A stretch of 34,239 nucleotides of DNA from Thiotrichaceae bacterium (GTDB taxonomy: Bacteria > Pseudomonadota > Gammaproteobacteria > Thiotrichales > Thiotrichaceae): contig JAGLEV010000002.1 in NCBI GenBank assembly GCA_023144895.1, positions 1 through 34,239 on the forward strand. Reading direction: 5' to 3'. This document shows, in pieces, positions 7,772 through 17,950 of this stretch. The notes below the pieces were generated by a model, which saw only the letters and a program-made list of their open reading frames with translations, was not told where the DNA came from and searched no databases. Position numbers and translations under genes: made by a program. Within the stretch, counting starts at the first letter, position 1. Each line of letters opens with the position of its first letter.

Positions 7772-8926
7772 ATGAAAACTAATAGTATTAAGCAAGGTGG
7801 TCACAAGATAGCCATTATGATAACGCGTAGTAATGTTGGTGGTGCTCAAATACATATTAAGGATATTGCCTTAGGATTAAAGTCATACGGTAATCAGGTT
7901 TTTATTATTGTGGGAGAGCTAGGAGAGTTCACTACGCTACTGGATGAGCTTAATTTAGATTATCACTATATACCTGAACTACAGCGATCAATCAATATAG
8001 TCAAAGACATCAAAGCCTACTTCAGCATTAAAAAATATTTAAAAAATATTAAACCCGACCTACTCTCAACGCATTCATCAAAAGCAGGAATGCTAGGACG
8101 TATTGTGGCAAGACAACTGTCTATTCCCGCCACCTTTACTGCACATGGCTGGTCTTTTACTGATGGCGTTAGCCCTATTAAGAAAATAATTTATAAAACG
8201 CTAGAGCGATTAGCATCACATCTGCCTGGAAAAATCATCACAGTGTCAAAATTTGACTACCAACTTGCCATAAAGTACAAGATTTGCCCTAAGGAAAAAT
8301 TAGTAGCAATACAAAATGGTATGCCTGATATTGCTCCTGAACTTTATGCCAACCCAAGCACACAGCCACCTAAAATAGTGATGGTCGCTCGTTTTTGCGA
8401 ACAAAAAGATCACATGTCATTGATTCATGCGCTTTCTCATATTAGCTCAACTCACTGGGAGCTAGAATTCATTGGTGATGGTGATAGTCGAGCGCTGCAA
8501 GCAAAAATTAACTACCTCAGCCTTAAACAACAAATTAAAATTTCTGGCTACCAATCGAATATTAATGAAATTCTATCGACTAGCCAAATAGTTGTACTGA
8601 GTAGTCACTGGGAAGGTCTGCCATTAACGATTATTGAAGCAATGCGAGCAGGTTTGCCAGTCATTGCTAGTGATGTTGGTGGTGTTAGTGAGGCTGTTAT
8701 TGATGGAAAAACGGGATATTTAACCCATTCCGTTGATGAGCTAGCAACACGCTTAGAATTACTGATTACTAACCCAATATTGCGCCAACAACTGGGATCA
8801 CAAGCACGCATTGCTTATCAAAACAATTTGACACTGAAACAACAGCTCAATAAAACCTTTGATGTTTATGATCAAGTCATGACGGATCACACAGCAAAGC
8901 CTCATAGTAAACCATCCATAGCATAA
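7772..8926 (+). CDS. Glycosyltransferase family 4 (GT-B fold)
   Basis: A 384-residue cytoplasmic, probably membrane-associated retaining glycosyltransferase, likely in exopolysaccharide, capsule or O-antigen assembly. The N-terminal Rossmann half shows SNVGGAQIHIKDIALGL and STHSSKAGMLGR. The C-terminal Glycos_transf_1 half shows VARFCEQKDH, the loop SSHWEGLPLTIIEAM with the E-x7-E nucleotide-sugar motif, then GLPVIASDVGGVSEAV and GKTGYL. The length is normal for the family. The start is supported by AAGGAT eight bases upstream. It stands alone with gaps on both sides; a second surface-polysaccharide set lies at 23932-28607. The sugar donor cannot be read from the sequence. Confidence 0.88.
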   Translation: MKTNSIKQGGHKIAIMITRSNVGGAQIHIKDIALGLKSYGNQVFIIVGELGEFTTLLDELNLDYHYIPELQRSINIVKDIKAYFSIKKYLKNIKPDLLSTHSSKAGMLGRIVARQLSIPATFTAHGWSFTDGVSPIKKIIYKTLERLASHLPGKIITVSKFDYQLAIKYKICPKEKLVAIQNGMPDIAPELYANPSTQPPKIVMVARFCEQKDHMSLIHALSHISSTHWELEFIGDGDSRALQAKINYLSLKQQIKISGYQSNINEILSTSQIVVLSSHWEGLPLTIIEAMRAGLPVIASDVGGVSEAVIDGKTGYLTHSVDELATRLELLITNPILRQQLGSQARIAYQNNLTLKQQLNKTFDVYDQVMTDHTAKPHSKPSIA

Positions 8927-9329
8927 ACCAGACTCTGTATAAACTCATTGCCAATTCGCTTGTAAATAGCTACAATATTTGCCACATCACCATTAATACT
9001 GTTCTATACTTTATAAGTTAAAAATTACTAACAGATTAAAGGCTAGTGGCTGAAATTAACAGCCAACCGATTGAAAATACCCAAATAATAGAAGTCTATT
9101 CTGGGTTTCAGCATCATTTTCATACTAATAAAACCAGTACTTTCCATTTTATACTATCTATAAAATAAATTGATGACAATTTAAGTCTAAAGCCTTGATT
9201 TTCTGTTGCTAAAAAATTGCAACTCTCTTGCTTTATAACTAAAATGGGAACTGCTGCAATAAAACGCTTACTGTTTATATAAAATTAATCTGAAGTCTCA
9301 TTCAGACGATACACCGAAGGGATACAACA
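8927..9329. other. Intergenic gap before macroglobulin gene
   Basis: No gene is seen. An imperfect stem around 9079-9106 (CCCA...TGGG with AATAG/CTATT inside) could mark the end of the glycosyltransferase transcript. A plausible promoter at 9217-9245 is listed separately. Confidence 0.5.
9217..9245 (+). promoter_or_regulatory. Candidate sigma-70 promoter for macroglobulin gene
   Basis: TTGCAA (9217-9222) and TAAAAT (9240-9245) are separated by 17 bases, giving a leader of roughly 80 bases before the ATG at 9330. Similar chance matches are common in AT-rich DNA. Confidence 0.4.
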
Positions 9330-12300
9330 ATGAAGAAACTGCTTGCAGTAGCACTCCTGCTTAATATCTTATTTTTATCAGGCTGCTTTAGCTCATCAGC
9401 TGAAAATTCTGCTACAGAGGATAATACCCGTCAGCAATCATCAACCACTCCAAAACCTAGTCAAAACCAGTGGAAAAACTTGATCAAGACTCATAGCAAA
9501 GGAGTCGTGAGTAAAGATTCACAGATTGTTATCAACTTTAATCAGCCAATGATCAACAGTGATCTTGTGGGTAAATCGGCTGAAACCGTCTTTAGCATAG
9601 AACCTAAAGTGAAAGGTAAAGCAACTTTTGTATCAACACAGCAGATTGTCTTTGCCCCAGAGCAACTTTTATTATCAGGTGCTCGTTACACTATCCACTT
9701 AAAAGATGATGCAGCCTTAATTCCAACCATTGATACAACGCATCAATTTATGATCCAAACGATCCCGATGGAATATCAAATTACGATCAATAAGATTAAA
9801 GTCAATGGTCAAAACAATAGCCTGATGACCTTATCAGGTACTGCAATATTCTCAGACATCATTAAAATTGATCAAATTAAAAAAATAGTAACCGCTAGCT
9901 TGCAGGATAAGAAGCTAGCAGTGAACTGGTCGGGTGGTAGTGCTCAGTCAAAGTTTACATTTACCATTGAAAATATTAAGCGTGATAGCTTTAGTACCGA
10001 TTTACGCCTAATGTGGAATGGTGAGTCTATTGGTATTAAAAGTAAGGGTAGTAGAGAAATTACCATCCCTTCAAGCAACGTATTGAAAGTCCTGAATGCA
10101 AAGCTTATTCGATCTGATAAATCCAAGGCTTATATTCAAGTCACATTATCTGATATACAAAATAGTCGTCAACAACTGGATGGCTTAGTTCGTTTGGAGC
10201 AAATTCCTGATAAAAATAATAAAACAGCCAAGAAAGTAAAACTTAAATACACTATTGATGGCAATATTATTAAGGTTTACCCTCTTAAGGTCATCAAAGG
10301 GAAATTCAACCTTGCGATTGATGCCACCTTAAAATCTAAGTCAGGTAATAAGCTTGGTAAAGTATTTAATCAAACGATTACCATTAAAGATCAAAAGCCT
10401 TCAGTGCGCTTTGTCGGTAAAGGGCAGATCCTACCTAATAATGACACTTTAACCGTTCCTTTTGAGGCAGTACATGTTAATGCGGTGACAGTTACTGCTT
10501 TTCTTATTAAAGATGAGAATATGGCGCAGTTCTTTCAAAACAATCAGCTTGCAGGAAATAGTGAACTTGAGCGTGTAGGACGTTATCTTTGGCACAAAAA
10601 GATACCACTCAACCCTGCCAACCCTGCTCAAGCTAACCGTTATAATCTGGATGTTAGTGAGTTAGTTAAATCACACCCTAGCGGTTTATTTCGTTTAAGC
10701 CTATCCATCGATCGTCGCTTCTCAACGTATGAGTGTAAAGACGAAACACCAACGAAGGCGAGAGACAAAAAACTAAAAAATAATGAAGACCTGCATACGA
10801 GTGAACTCAGCGGCTGGGATGGTATTGAAAGCTATTATGATGATGGTAATCAAAATAGCGGAAAATGGGCAGATCGTTTAAAGCCTTGTAGTGACGCTTA
10901 CTTTAACTATGATTCAAATCCTGTGACAGATCACAAGAATGTTATTGCTAGCAATATCGGTCTACTCGCTAAGCAAGATGGTCATGGCAAAATGTTAGTT
11001 GTTGCAACGGACTTAGCCACAACAGAGCCACTCGCCAATACACTATTAAGTATTTATAACTTTCAAAACGATTTATTAGCAACAAGCGTTACTGATAAAG
11101 AAGGCATTGCACATATTAAACTCAATAAGACTCCTTTTTTATTAACCGCTAAAAAGGGTGATGATAAAGCTTATCTTAAATTGAATACAGCCACCGCTCA
11201 GTCAATAAGTCACTTCGATGTGGGTGGTGATAAGAGTAAAAAAGGCGTGAAGGGCTATATTTATGGTGAGCGTGGTGTTTGGCGACCAGGTGATGATATT
11301 CACCTCACCTTGGTTGTCTACGATAAAGGTAAAACGATTCCTGCCAACCATCCTGTGACTATGCGCCTAATCGACCCTAGCGGTGTTGTCAGCCAAACTC
11401 TCATCAATACAAGCCCTGTCAGTAATTTTTATCAATTTAAGTTAAAGACTGATGAGGATGCAACGACTGGAAAGTGGTTAGTTAAGGCACAGCTAGGGGG
11501 TAATGAATTTACCAAAATGCTGAATATTGAAATGATACGCCCTAACCGTCTTAAAATTGATTTGGATTTTGCTACAAAAGCACTGCATGGTTATAAAACA
11601 TTACCTACAGGAAAACTCTTCTCTCAGTGGCTACATGGTGCTAAAGCCAATGGTTTAAAAACTAAAGTATCGGTTCGATTTAGAGAAAAAAGAACAAAAT
11701 TTACTAGTTTTACTGATTATCAGTTCGATGACCCTTCACGCTCACTAGATAGTGCTGAAACTACTTTGTTAGAAGGTCGATTAGACGAGGAAGGCAATCT
11801 TAGCTTTGATAAACAATTCAATCCCAAGTCACAGTCACCAGGCATGTTAAGTGCATGGTTTACTAGTCGTGTCTTTGAGCAAGGGGGTGGTTTTAGTACT
11901 AGCAAACACTTCCTTGATTATCATCCTTATGAAAACTATGTAGGTATCAAGCTACCAAAAGGTGATGCCAGTCGCAATATGCTCTTAACGGATGAAGATC
12001 ATACGCTTGAAATTGCCTCAGTCGATGCTAATGGTGTCGCTAGTAACTTAGATGCTGTACAAGTAACCTTATATAAAATTAACTGGAAATGGTGGTGGGA
12101 TAAAAGTTCAGACTCACTCAGCTCCTATAGTAATGCTAATCATAGTAGCAAGTTACAACAAAGCATTGTAAAAACTAGCAATGGTCGTGGGCAATGGAAA
12201 TTTAAAATTAACTATCCTGACTGGGGGCGTTATTTAATTCGTGCCTGTGACGTTTCAGGCAAGCATTGTACGGGTAAAACCTTATATATGGATTGGCCCG

Positions 12301-15200
12301 GATGGGCAGGTCGTGCACAAGAAGAAGGGTCTAGTGCTGCCAGTACATTAAGTCTAACCACCGATAAGAAAGAATACAAAGTCGGTGAAACTGCCATTAT
12401 TCAAGCACCTAAGGCAACTCAGGGACGGGCATTATTAACCGTAGAAAGTAGTAATGAAATCCTGCAGCAACAATGGATAATTTTTGATAAAACACGTCAA
12501 CAAGTCTCCTTGCCGATTACTGCAAAAATGGCACCCAATGTGTATGCCAATATTACTGTATTGCAGCCTCATAATAATCGTAAAAGTGACCGCCCTATTC
12601 GCATGATTGGTATTGTGCCTCTAAAAGTTTTAGATCCTAAAACACATCTTACCCCTGTCATCACGGCTAAGGATGAATGGAAACCTAAATCGAAACAAAC
12701 CGTACATATTAAAGAAGCCAATAATAAAACCATGACCTATACCCTCGCTCTTGTTGATGAAGGTTTATTAGGGCTCACTCGCTTTAGAACACCTAATTTG
12801 CATCAATACTTTTACCGTAAAGAAGCACTGGGTATTAAAAGCTGGGATTTGTTTGACCAAGTTGTAGGTGCCTATGGTGGCAATATTGAACGTATTCTTG
12901 CCCTCGGTGGTGGCGATGATGTGCAATTAGATGATGCTGCCAATAAACCCAAGCGCTTCCCTCCTATCGTGCAATTCTTTGGTCCCTTTACTTTAAAGGC
13001 GGGTGAGAGTAAGCAACATGAGCTTGAGCTACCTCCTTATATTGGTGCAGTACGTCTAATGGTCGTTGCGGGTGATCAAGGAAGCTATGGGCTTACAGAG
13101 AAATCAATCTTTGTACGTGATCCACTGATTATTCAACCCAGCTTGCCTCGTATACTCAGTAGCAATGAGGAAATGAATATTCCCATTACTGTTTTCTCTA
13201 CACGAGATGACATTAAAGACGTTGAAATTACGATAGTGACGGATGATCTCATCAGCACGGAGAGTGATAAAACAACGGTACACTTTGATAAAGTGGGTGA
13301 CAAACTTGGCTTTATTCGTATCAAAACAGGGTCTAAGACAGGGAAATCCAAGCTCACTATTACAGCAACCAGTGGTCAGTATCAATCAAGCAGTGAAATC
13401 TTTATTGATATTCGTCACCCTAACCCTCTAACGCATACCATTGCTGATTATACAGTGAATGCTCAAAGTGCCTCTGATCTCACCATTAAATCTCATGGTC
13501 TTGCTGGGACGAACACCTTCAACCTTGAAGTCTCAACGATTCCACCTCTGGGATTGCATAAGCATCTTGATTATCTCATTAAGTATCCTCATGGTTGCTT
13601 AGAACAAACAACCTCTGCGGCATTCCCTCAATTATACCTTAGTCAGCTTGTTGATGGCTCTGCGGCTAAAGCTAAAGAAACTGAAAACAATGTTGCTGCG
13701 GCTATCGATAAGTTAAAAACCTTTCAAAATATGAAAGGTGATTTTAGCTATTGGCCAGGTGGTAATCGTCAAAACCTTTGGGCAAGCTTATATGCGGGTC
13801 ATTTCTTAGTGGAAGCAAAGAAACAAGGCTTTGAGGTGAATGATAATATGCTCAACTCATGGTTAACTTACCAAGTAAAACAAGCGAATAATTGGCTGCA
13901 AGGCAATAAGAATTATGCCTATATTCAAGCCTATCGCTTATATGTTCTTGCTTTAGCAGGAAAACCAGAAATTGGTGCGATGAATCGCTTAAAGGAAAGT
14001 AATCAGCGAGGCTATAAATCACGCTGGTTATTAGCAGCAGCTTACAAATTAAGTGGGTTAGATACTGCGGCTAAAAGTGTGGTTGAAGGCTTAATTGCTA
14101 ACCCTGAAATAGCGACTGAGAAAAATAGTGATACCTTTAGTAGTAATCTGAGTGACCTAGGTATTGTTCTTAATGCGTTAAGTACTCTAGAAAATAATGC
14201 CGATGCTAAGCACTATATCAAAGCAATCGCTAAGGAGTTAAGTAAAGAACATCAAAATACTCATGGCATTGCATGGGCTCTTGCTGCTGTCTCACACCAT
14301 GTCGGTGGTAAGGAAGGTTCTGGTGTTAAAACAACATTAACGCGTGATGGTAAGAATCCAGAAGTAATCAATAGTAAAAAGAGCTTTATTAGTCGTCAAT
14401 ACACAGGTATTGCTAAGGAAGACCTAAAGGTTAAACTCGATAATCCGAGTGCAAAAATGCTCTATACCCAGCTAACCAGTAGTGGTATTCCTGCTTCGGG
14501 TGATGAAAGTGAAGTACAAAATGGCATGAAACTTACCATTGAGTACTTTGATGTCAATAGCAAAGAAAAGCTAGATATGAGTCAACCGATCACTCAAGGT
14601 CAAGATATTCTGGTGACGATTACGATGAGCCAAGACTACCAAGACCGAGCTGAAAATCTTGCATTAACTTATATTGTTGCAACAGGTATGGAGATTCATA
14701 ATCCTAATGTTGGCAATAATAAAGCACTGGATCACCAAAATGTACGTGATGATCGTATCCATAGCTATTTTGCTCTTAATCGTGAGACTCCGATCAAGTT
14801 GAGCTTTATTGTTAATGCTGCCTATGCAGGCAAAGCTTACCTTCCTGCCGTTCAAGTACAGTCAATGTACCAACCTGAAAAGAAAGCACGTATTAAAGGG
14901 CAATGGGTTCATGTTGCCAGAGATGCTGGCACTAAGGCAAAAGCTCCAGTATCGGCTAAGAGTACGATTAATGCGGTTGCGGTGATTGACATTAAAAAAG
15001 CGAAGGTTATTCCTCGTAAAGCTTGGTTATATAATGAGCCTAATGATGAAGGTAAATCGAAGATGTATTTGATTAAAAATGACCGTGTTGAAATTCTGAA
15101 AGAGCTCTCTAGTGAGGAAAAAGGTCAGTGGAGCTTTATACGCTTCTATGGCAGTAAAACGGTTGAAATGTGGCTAAAAACAGAACATCTTGCAAAGTAG
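9330..15200 (+). CDS. Bacterial alpha-2-macroglobulin lipoprotein with C-terminal SH3-like domain
   Basis: A 1956-residue periplasmic protease-trap lipoprotein. The signal peptide ends in the lipobox L-S-G-C (Cys19); the residue after Cys is Phe, which does not suggest inner-membrane retention by an Asp+2 signal. The order is as in bacterial macroglobulins: repeated MG beta domains; an MG2-type segment (GYIYGERGVWRPGDDIHLTL, about 644-663); the A2M core (FFGPFTLKAGESKQHELELP); the thioester motif C1423-L-E-Q1426 within a helical TED; and a receptor-binding-like end. Residues 1885-1956 look like an SH3b-type domain (AWLYNEPNDEGKSKMYLIKN, then GQWSFIRFYG and MWLKTEHL). At 1956 residues it is larger than E. 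coli YfhM (about 1650). The usual partner pbpC (PBP1c) is not adjacent. AAGGG precedes the ATG. Confidence 0.93.
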   Translation: MKKLLAVALLLNILFLSGCFSSSAENSATEDNTRQQSSTTPKPSQNQWKNLIKTHSKGVVSKDSQIVINFNQPMINSDLVGKSAETVFSIEPKVKGKATFVSTQQIVFAPEQLLLSGARYTIHLKDDAALIPTIDTTHQFMIQTIPMEYQITINKIKVNGQNNSLMTLSGTAIFSDIIKIDQIKKIVTASLQDKKLAVNWSGGSAQSKFTFTIENIKRDSFSTDLRLMWNGESIGIKSKGSREITIPSSNVLKVLNAKLIRSDKSKAYIQVTLSDIQNSRQQLDGLVRLEQIPDKNNKTAKKVKLKYTIDGNIIKVYPLKVIKGKFNLAIDATLKSKSGNKLGKVFNQTITIKDQKPSVRFVGKGQILPNNDTLTVPFEAVHVNAVTVTAFLIKDENMAQFFQNNQLAGNSELERVGRYLWHKKIPLNPANPAQANRYNLDVSELVKSHPSGLFRLSLSIDRRFSTYECKDETPTKARDKKLKNNEDLHTSELSGWDGIESYYDDGNQNSGKWADRLKPCSDAYFNYDSNPVTDHKNVIASNIGLLAKQDGHGKMLVVATDLATTEPLANTLLSIYNFQNDLLATSVTDKEGIAHIKLNKTPFLLTAKKGDDKAYLKLNTATAQSISHFDVGGDKSKKGVKGYIYGERGVWRPGDDIHLTLVVYDKGKTIPANHPVTMRLIDPSGVVSQTLINTSPVSNFYQFKLKTDEDATTGKWLVKAQLGGNEFTKMLNIEMIRPNRLKIDLDFATKALHGYKTLPTGKLFSQWLHGAKANGLKTKVSVRFREKRTKFTSFTDYQFDDPSRSLDSAETTLLEGRLDEEGNLSFDKQFNPKSQSPGMLSAWFTSRVFEQGGGFSTSKHFLDYHPYENYVGIKLPKGDASRNMLLTDEDHTLEIASVDANGVASNLDAVQVTLYKINWKWWWDKSSDSLSSYSNANHSSKLQQSIVKTSNGRGQWKFKINYPDWGRYLIRACDVSGKHCTGKTLYMDWPGWAGRAQEEGSSAASTLSLTTDKKEYKVGETAIIQAPKATQGRALLTVESSNEILQQQWIIFDKTRQQVSLPITAKMAPNVYANITVLQPHNNRKSDRPIRMIGIVPLKVLDPKTHLTPVITAKDEWKPKSKQTVHIKEANNKTMTYTLALVDEGLLGLTRFRTPNLHQYFYRKEALGIKSWDLFDQVVGAYGGNIERILALGGGDDVQLDDAANKPKRFPPIVQFFGPFTLKAGESKQHELELPPYIGAVRLMVVAGDQGSYGLTEKSIFVRDPLIIQPSLPRILSSNEEMNIPITVFSTRDDIKDVEITIVTDDLISTESDKTTVHFDKVGDKLGFIRIKTGSKTGKSKLTITATSGQYQSSSEIFIDIRHPNPLTHTIADYTVNAQSASDLTIKSHGLAGTNTFNLEVSTIPPLGLHKHLDYLIKYPHGCLEQTTSAAFPQLYLSQLVDGSAAKAKETENNVAAAIDKLKTFQNMKGDFSYWPGGNRQNLWASLYAGHFLVEAKKQGFEVNDNMLNSWLTYQVKQANNWLQGNKNYAYIQAYRLYVLALAGKPEIGAMNRLKESNQRGYKSRWLLAAAYKLSGLDTAAKSVVEGLIANPEIATEKNSDTFSSNLSDLGIVLNALSTLENNADAKHYIKAIAKELSKEHQNTHGIAWALAAVSHHVGGKEGSGVKTTLTRDGKNPEVINSKKSFISRQYTGIAKEDLKVKLDNPSAKMLYTQLTSSGIPASGDESEVQNGMKLTIEYFDVNSKEKLDMSQPITQGQDILVTITMSQDYQDRAENLALTYIVATGMEIHNPNVGNNKALDHQNVRDDRIHSYFALNRETPIKLSFIVNAAYAGKAYLPAVQVQSMYQPEKKARIKGQWVHVARDAGTKAKAPVSAKSTINAVAVIDIKKAKVIPRKAWLYNEPNDEGKSKMYLIKNDRVEILKELSSEEKGQWSFIRFYGSKTVEMWLKTEHLAK

Positions 15201-15218
15201 GCTGTTATTGATAAATGA

Positions 15219-15251
15219 TAAGCATCATGGTTGTTAAAGTCATGATGCTTA
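15219..15251 (+). terminator. Hairpin after macroglobulin gene
   Basis: TAAGCATCATG (15219-15229) and CATGATGCTTA (15241-15251) form a perfect 11-bp stem, 19 bases after the stop. A long T-run is missing (AATTGTC follows). It is a strong secondary structure and a likely transcript end, but not a textbook terminator. Confidence 0.55.
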
Positions 15252-15394
15252 ATTGTCACATTGGTCAAAGATCTAACTCACAACAAAACGACACGAAAGA
15301 TAACTAACACCAGTATAAGTAAAGTAAATGATTGCAAAGCAAAGGGGTTCTCCCCCATAATACGCGTTGATTCAGGTGATTTACTACTTAATAT

Positions 15395-16885
15395 ATGTTT
15401 GATGATGATAGTGACGAACAGCGTAAACTTAAAAGAAATGCTGAACTCTTATTCCATTTAAGAGGGCTTCTCAGTGATACAGAATTACTGACTGAGATAG
15501 AAGACTTAAGACCTTATGAGTGTGATGGCTTATCCGCTTACAAAAAACTACCGATTGCGGTGGTCATACCGACAACGGTTGAACAAATACAACAAATTGT
15601 TAATATTTGTTCACGTATGTTTATTCCTATCGTTGCACGAGGTGCAGGAACAGGGCTATCAGGGGGTGCACTACCTCATGAAATGGGTATTATTTTAAGC
15701 TTAGCTCGATTGAATAAAATATTGGATGTTGATCCATTAAATCAAACCGCAACGGTTCAGCCGGGTGTGCGTAATATTTCCATATCGGAAGCCGCTAAGC
15801 CTTATGGTCTCTTCTATGCTCCCGATCCTTCATCCCAAATTGCCTGCTCTATTGGCGGTAATGTTGCAGAAAATGCAGGGGGTGTACATTGTTTAAAATA
15901 TGGGCTGACTGTTCACAATATATTACAAGTGACTCTCGTTAATGCTGATGGGGAACTACTGACGGTTGGTTCACTTGCACTCGATAATATAGGCTATGAT
16001 CTACTCGCTTTAATCACAGGCTCAGAAGGCATGTTGGGTATTATTGTTGAGATTGTGGTTAAACTCAAACAAAAGCCTCCCGCTATTAATGTCATTCTTG
16101 CTGCCTTTAATAAAACCGAAGATGCGGCTAATGCTGTGAGTAAAATCATTGGTGCAGGAATTATTCCAGCAGGCTTAGAGATGATGGATGCCTTGGCTAT
16201 TCAGGCGGCTGAAGACTTTGCTCAAGCAGGTTATCCTCGGGATGCCCAAGCGATTTTATTATGTGAGCTTGATGGTAGCGAAGAACGATTAGAATTTGAA
16301 AGTCAGCAGCTTTGTGACTTACTCAATCAATGTGGTGCTAGCTCTATCCGTGAAGCCAGTTCTAGTGAAGAGCAAGCTAAACTATGGGCTGGACGTAAAG
16401 CCGCCTTTCCTGCAGTTGGGCGTTTAGCACCTGATTATTATTGTATGGATGGTACGATTCCACGTCATCAAATTGCTCATGTGCTTAATAAAATTGGTGA
16501 GCTTTCTGATTATTTTGACTTAAAAGTTGCCAATGTCTTTCATGCGGGTGATGGTAATCTTCATCCATTGATTTTATATGATGCAAACCAAGAAGGTGAG
16601 TTTCTTAAAGCCGAGCAATTTGGTGAGAAAATATTACAACTCTGTGTTGATGCGGGTGGTACAATCACGGGAGAGCATGGGGTCGGTAGTGAAAAAATAG
16701 ATAGTATGTGTTACCAATTCAGTGATGCCGAAATTAGTCAGTTTCATGCTATCAAGGAGGCATTTGACCCTAATCTAATCTTGAACCCCGAAAAAACCAT
16801 ACCAACACTTCATCGCTGTGCCGAGCTTGGGCAGATGCATGTGCATGATGGTCAATTGCCCCACCCTGAAATACCTCGCTTCTAG
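15395..16885 (+). CDS. glcD: Glycolate oxidase subunit GlcD (FAD-linked)
   Basis: The 496-residue catalytic flavoprotein of the three-subunit glycolate dehydrogenase, which oxidises glycolate to glyoxylate and passes electrons to GlcF and the quinone pool. The FAD-binding-4 domain has RGAGTGLSGGALP (about 82-94), then SSQIACSIGGNVAENAGGVH and GSEGMLGI. The FAD-oxidase C-terminal domain has NVFHAGDGNLHPLILYD and GGTITGEHGVG. It is about the size of E. coli GlcD (499). The family also contains D-lactate dehydrogenases; the complete D-E-F set argues for glycolate. The ATG at 15395 has only a weak ribosome site. glcE starts nine bases later. No glcC regulator or glcB is visible here. Confidence 0.93.
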   Translation: MFDDDSDEQRKLKRNAELLFHLRGLLSDTELLTEIEDLRPYECDGLSAYKKLPIAVVIPTTVEQIQQIVNICSRMFIPIVARGAGTGLSGGALPHEMGIILSLARLNKILDVDPLNQTATVQPGVRNISISEAAKPYGLFYAPDPSSQIACSIGGNVAENAGGVHCLKYGLTVHNILQVTLVNADGELLTVGSLALDNIGYDLLALITGSEGMLGIIVEIVVKLKQKPPAINVILAAFNKTEDAANAVSKIIGAGIIPAGLEMMDALAIQAAEDFAQAGYPRDAQAILLCELDGSEERLEFESQQLCDLLNQCGASSIREASSSEEQAKLWAGRKAAFPAVGRLAPDYYCMDGTIPRHQIAHVLNKIGELSDYFDLKVANVFHAGDGNLHPLILYDANQEGEFLKAEQFGEKILQLCVDAGGTITGEHGVGSEKIDSMCYQFSDAEISQFHAIKEAFDPNLILNPEKTIPTLHRCAELGQMHVHDGQLPHPEIPRF

Positions 16886-16894
16886 GCTAAAACA

Positions 16895-17950
16895 ATGTCA
16901 ACTGTCAAACAATTACAGCAACAGATTCAAACCGCGCTTGATAAAAAGAGCCCACTTTTTATTCAAGGTGGTGGTAGTAAAGCATTTTATGGTAATCCTG
17001 TTGATACTAATAATAGATTAATAACCACCGATTATAATGGTATTGTTGATTATCAGCCCTCTGAGCTATTTGTTACTGTAAAAGCAGGCACAACATTAAT
17101 AGAACTTGAGCAAGTCTTAGCAGAGAAGCAACAACAACTAACCTTTGAAGCACCTATTTTTAAAAAGGAAACAACTATTGGTGGTGTGGTATCCGCTGGA
17201 CTCTCTGGCCCTCGCAGTGCTTATGCTGGTAGTATTCGTGATAGTGTGCTGGGTGTAAAAATCATCAATGGTCATGGTGAGATTGTCAGCTTTGGGGGTC
17301 AAGTCATGAAAAATGTGGCGGGCTATGATATGTCTCGCTTAATGGCAGGCTCTTTGGGCACATTAGGTCTTATATTAGAGGTCTCACTCAAAGTACTACC
17401 TAAGCCAGAAGTAGAAATGACGTTGATGCTTCCCTGTCCACATGAAGAAGCCATTGAAAACTTCAATGAATTACGTCAATCAGGGCTTCCGATTAGTGCT
17501 AGCTGTTATATTGACAGCGAAATCTTTGTTCGCATTGCAGGTCAAAAGGATCATCTTAATGCATTAATTCGCCGTCATCGCTGGAAAACCTATGATCAGG
17601 GTGATCGTTTTTGGGAAAGTATTCGTAATCATACCCACCTATTTTTTAATCATGGCAATATGCCCTTATGGCGTTTATCAGTCTCTCCTGCATCCGCAAT
17701 CAATGGACGACTGAATACTGACACAATGATTGAATGGGGTGGTGGTGTACGCTGGGTGAATAGTAATACACCCGCGAATATCATTGTCACCAGTGCTCAA
17801 AAGAAAGGAGGTCACGCCATACTTTTTAGAGGTGCAATACCAGGTGTTAGAACCTTTCCAACACCTGATCCTGAAGTGTTAAAAATACACCAAAACCTTA
17901 AATATAAGCTAGATCCTAAGGGGATTTTCAACCCGGGACGAATATATTAA
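16895..17950 (+). CDS. glcE: Glycolate oxidase subunit GlcE (FAD-binding)
   Basis: The 351-residue second flavin subunit of glycolate dehydrogenase. It has an FAD-binding-4 fold: PLFIQGGGSKAFYG near the N-terminus, then FEAPIFKKETTIGGVVSAGLSGPRS and NVAGYDMSRLMAGSLGTLGLI. The C-terminal part is short, as is usual for GlcE compared with GlcD, and ends KYKLDPKGIFNPGRIY, the typical end of the family. It starts nine bases after glcD, and its stop shares one base with the glcF start (TAATG), so all three subunits are coupled. Confidence 0.93.
   Translation: MSTVKQLQQQIQTALDKKSPLFIQGGGSKAFYGNPVDTNNRLITTDYNGIVDYQPSELFVTVKAGTTLIELEQVLAEKQQQLTFEAPIFKKETTIGGVVSAGLSGPRSAYAGSIRDSVLGVKIINGHGEIVSFGGQVMKNVAGYDMSRLMAGSLGTLGLILEVSLKVLPKPEVEMTLMLPCPHEEAIENFNELRQSGLPISASCYIDSEIFVRIAGQKDHLNALIRRHRWKTYDQGDRFWESIRNHTHLFFNHGNMPLWRLSVSPASAINGRLNTDTMIEWGGGVRWVNSNTPANIIVTSAQKKGGHAILFRGAIPGVRTFPTPDPEVLKIHQNLKYKLDPKGIFNPGRIY

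Noticed and set aside
13104-13385. Minus-strand open frames inside the macroglobulin gene
   Set aside because: They lie fully within a long, clearly real coding frame and show no protein-like motif.
15261-15461. 66-codon open frame before glcD on the plus strand
   Set aside because: It overlaps the glcD start in another frame, has no recognisable domain and no ribosome site, and its second half is a shadow of glcD.
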